Assembly: GCA_900100475.1 (NCBI GenBank)
Contig: FMTU01000007.1
Location: 1 to 64,000, forward strand
Origin: Sphingobium faniae
Lineage (GTDB): Bacteria; Pseudomonadota; Alphaproteobacteria; Sphingomonadales; Sphingomonadaceae
Reading direction: 5' to 3'
DNA length: 64,000 nt
A program made the translations under genes and the position numbers. Position 1 is the first letter of the stretch; each line of letters begins with the position of its first letter. Below, piece by piece: positions 63,057-64,000 of the stretch. Under the pieces are notes generated by a model that saw nothing but the letters and a program-made list of their open reading frames with translations, was not told the DNA's origin and did no database searches.

Positions 63057-64000
63057 GTATCGTTCCAGTTACTTGCGCGCCCACGGCCAAGCACCGGATG
63101 AAGCACACCTGTTCGGCGATGTATGATGCCAGCAAACTTGGCTTCCCATCCGGGACTGGGCACATGGGAGTGATACTCGAAGTCTTTCCTCCCGTCGGTT
63201 GTCCGAAGCTTGCCGCCGTCGTACACCTTTTCGTAGAGCCGAGGGGAGCGCGGATCAGTATCCCTCCAGAATCGGCACGAACCATTGTCGCTCCATTCGG
63301 CAATCCTCAGATCGCCAATCTGCATGATGATCGTCGACGAGGAAGCCGGACCGCCCTGCATCACACCAAATTCGGGACGCTCACCGCTCCTTCGAATGAT
63401 CTCTTCAATGTTGTGACGTGCGCGCTGGCCCAGTGCAGGCCATGCATCGGTCACGAGTCCCTCATCGAGATACGCCAGCCAGAAGGCCGAACGCTGCTTC
63501 CACTGATCAGGACGATCAGTCGTTTTGGCGATCGCCCGGAAGAACTCACGCATTGCGACATCCGTGAGCCAGCGCTTGAGCACCTGAACAATCGAGACGG
63601 CGCGTTCAGCACCGACCGTACGCGCCAGTTCCGCCAGAATATGTTCCCAGCGACGGGGCGCAATACGCGGATCCCCGACCTGATCCATAAGAAACTCCGA
63701 AAGGGCCTTGCGATGTTCGCGATCAGGCTTCTCGGTGACCCAGGGTTCGAGCAGTGCGCGCACCAGTTCAGGCAGGTCACTGGCCTGCCGGTCTATGTCG
63801 AACAGTTTTAGCAGGCCGCTTTGCGCGCTCGTTGCACGTCCCCCGCGAAGGTCGGCTATTTCATTGCAGGCCGCCACAAAGGCAGCGCGTCCGAAGCGGG
63901 TGGCAGCGACCTGATGGCCAATTCCCACCTCGGAGAGAACGTGCCCTGCCTCTCCGGCTGCTGCCGAAGCAAGTGCGTTCCCTACGCGAGACGGACCACT
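63050..64000 (-). CDS. zorC: ZorC, EH-signature protein of Zorya type I (cut by window edge)
   Basis: The frame remains open to the right edge of the window, so at least 316 residues are visible and the N-terminus lies outside. The EH-signature domain is seen in LRIAEWSDNGSCRFWRD (with the Glu) and YHSHVPSPGWEAKFAGIIHR (with the His), the invariant pair that names this Zorya domain. The region before is helical (VSIVQVLKRWLTDVAM). ZorC precedes ZorD in type I Zorya, after zorA (MotA-like) and zorB (OmpA-like), expected immediately beyond the window on this strand. A GTG at 63928 is internal, not a start. Confidence 0.83.
   Translation of the reverse strand, partial: SGPSRVGNALASAAAGEAGHVLSEVGIGHQVAATRFGRAAFVAACNEIADLRGGRATSAQSGLLKLFDIDRQASDLPELVRALLEPWVTEKPDREHRKALSEFLMDQVGDPRIAPRRWEHILAELARTVGAERAVSIVQVLKRWLTDVAMREFFRAIAKTTDRPDQWKQRSAFWLAYLDEGLVTDAWPALGQRARHNIEEIIRRSGERPEFGVMQGGPASSSTIIMQIGDLRIAEWSDNGSCRFWRDTDPRSPRLYEKVYDGGKLRTTDGRKDFEYHSHVPSPGWEAKFAGIIHRRTGVLHPVLGRGRASNWNDTW

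Overview
The window reads as high-GC alphaproteobacterial DNA, most likely from a sphingomonad (Sphingobium, Novosphingobium or Sphingomonas type). This rests on gene content: a large TonB receptor inside a CoA-dependent catabolic cluster, a CYP101-like P450, a Usg protein, an NDUFS4-like protein and a CIRCE-controlled groESL. The assignment is an inference; no rRNA is present to settle it.

Region 1 (1-33.4 kb) is a catabolic cluster. It holds an acyl-CoA dehydrogenase and the stump of a second one cut by an IS5-type element, a [2Fe-2S] ferredoxin, three class III CoA-transferases, enoyl-CoA hydratase, 3-hydroxyacyl-CoA dehydrogenase, thioesterase and aldehyde dehydrogenase. It also holds an SDR, a metallo-hydrolase, a LuxC/LuxE-like acyl reductase pair, a two-subunit Rieske oxygenase, two P450s (one CYP101-like), a split transketolase, a zinc alcohol dehydrogenase, two MFS transporters, a TonB receptor and LysR/TetR regulators. 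Together they suggest uptake of a hydrophobic cyclic (terpenoid- or steroid-like) compound, hydroxylation, CoA activation and beta-oxidation-like breakdown. The substrate cannot be named from sequence. Two repeated promoter motifs hint at shared control.

Region 2 (33.6-38.5 kb) starts at tRNA-Ser(GGA). It carries a compact minus-strand set with prophage or mobile-island flavour: a PD-(D/E)XK-like protein, a secreted protein, an HTH protein, a ParB-domain DNA methyltransferase, a DUF5681 protein and a small protein, ending at a strong terminator. No integrase is visible.

Region 3 (39.3-47.5 kb) is a protein-stress locus: a PmtA-like methyltransferase, two Hsp20 chaperones (the first with a ROSE-like RNA thermometer leader), an NDUFS4-like protein, a usg operon, groES-groEL behind a CIRCE operator, small proteins, and a damaged hemerythrin/HtrA chimera.

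Region 4 (47.8-64 kb) is an accessory and defence island: an IS630-like transposase, a Ser/Thr kinase, a nuclease gene truncated by a second IS630 element (with a -1 frameshift transposase), an IS110 element, three secreted proteins including a diverged pair, DUF6961 and DUF2513 proteins, a divergent vsr/dcm pair, and the zorC-zorD half of a type I Zorya anti-phage system running off the right edge.
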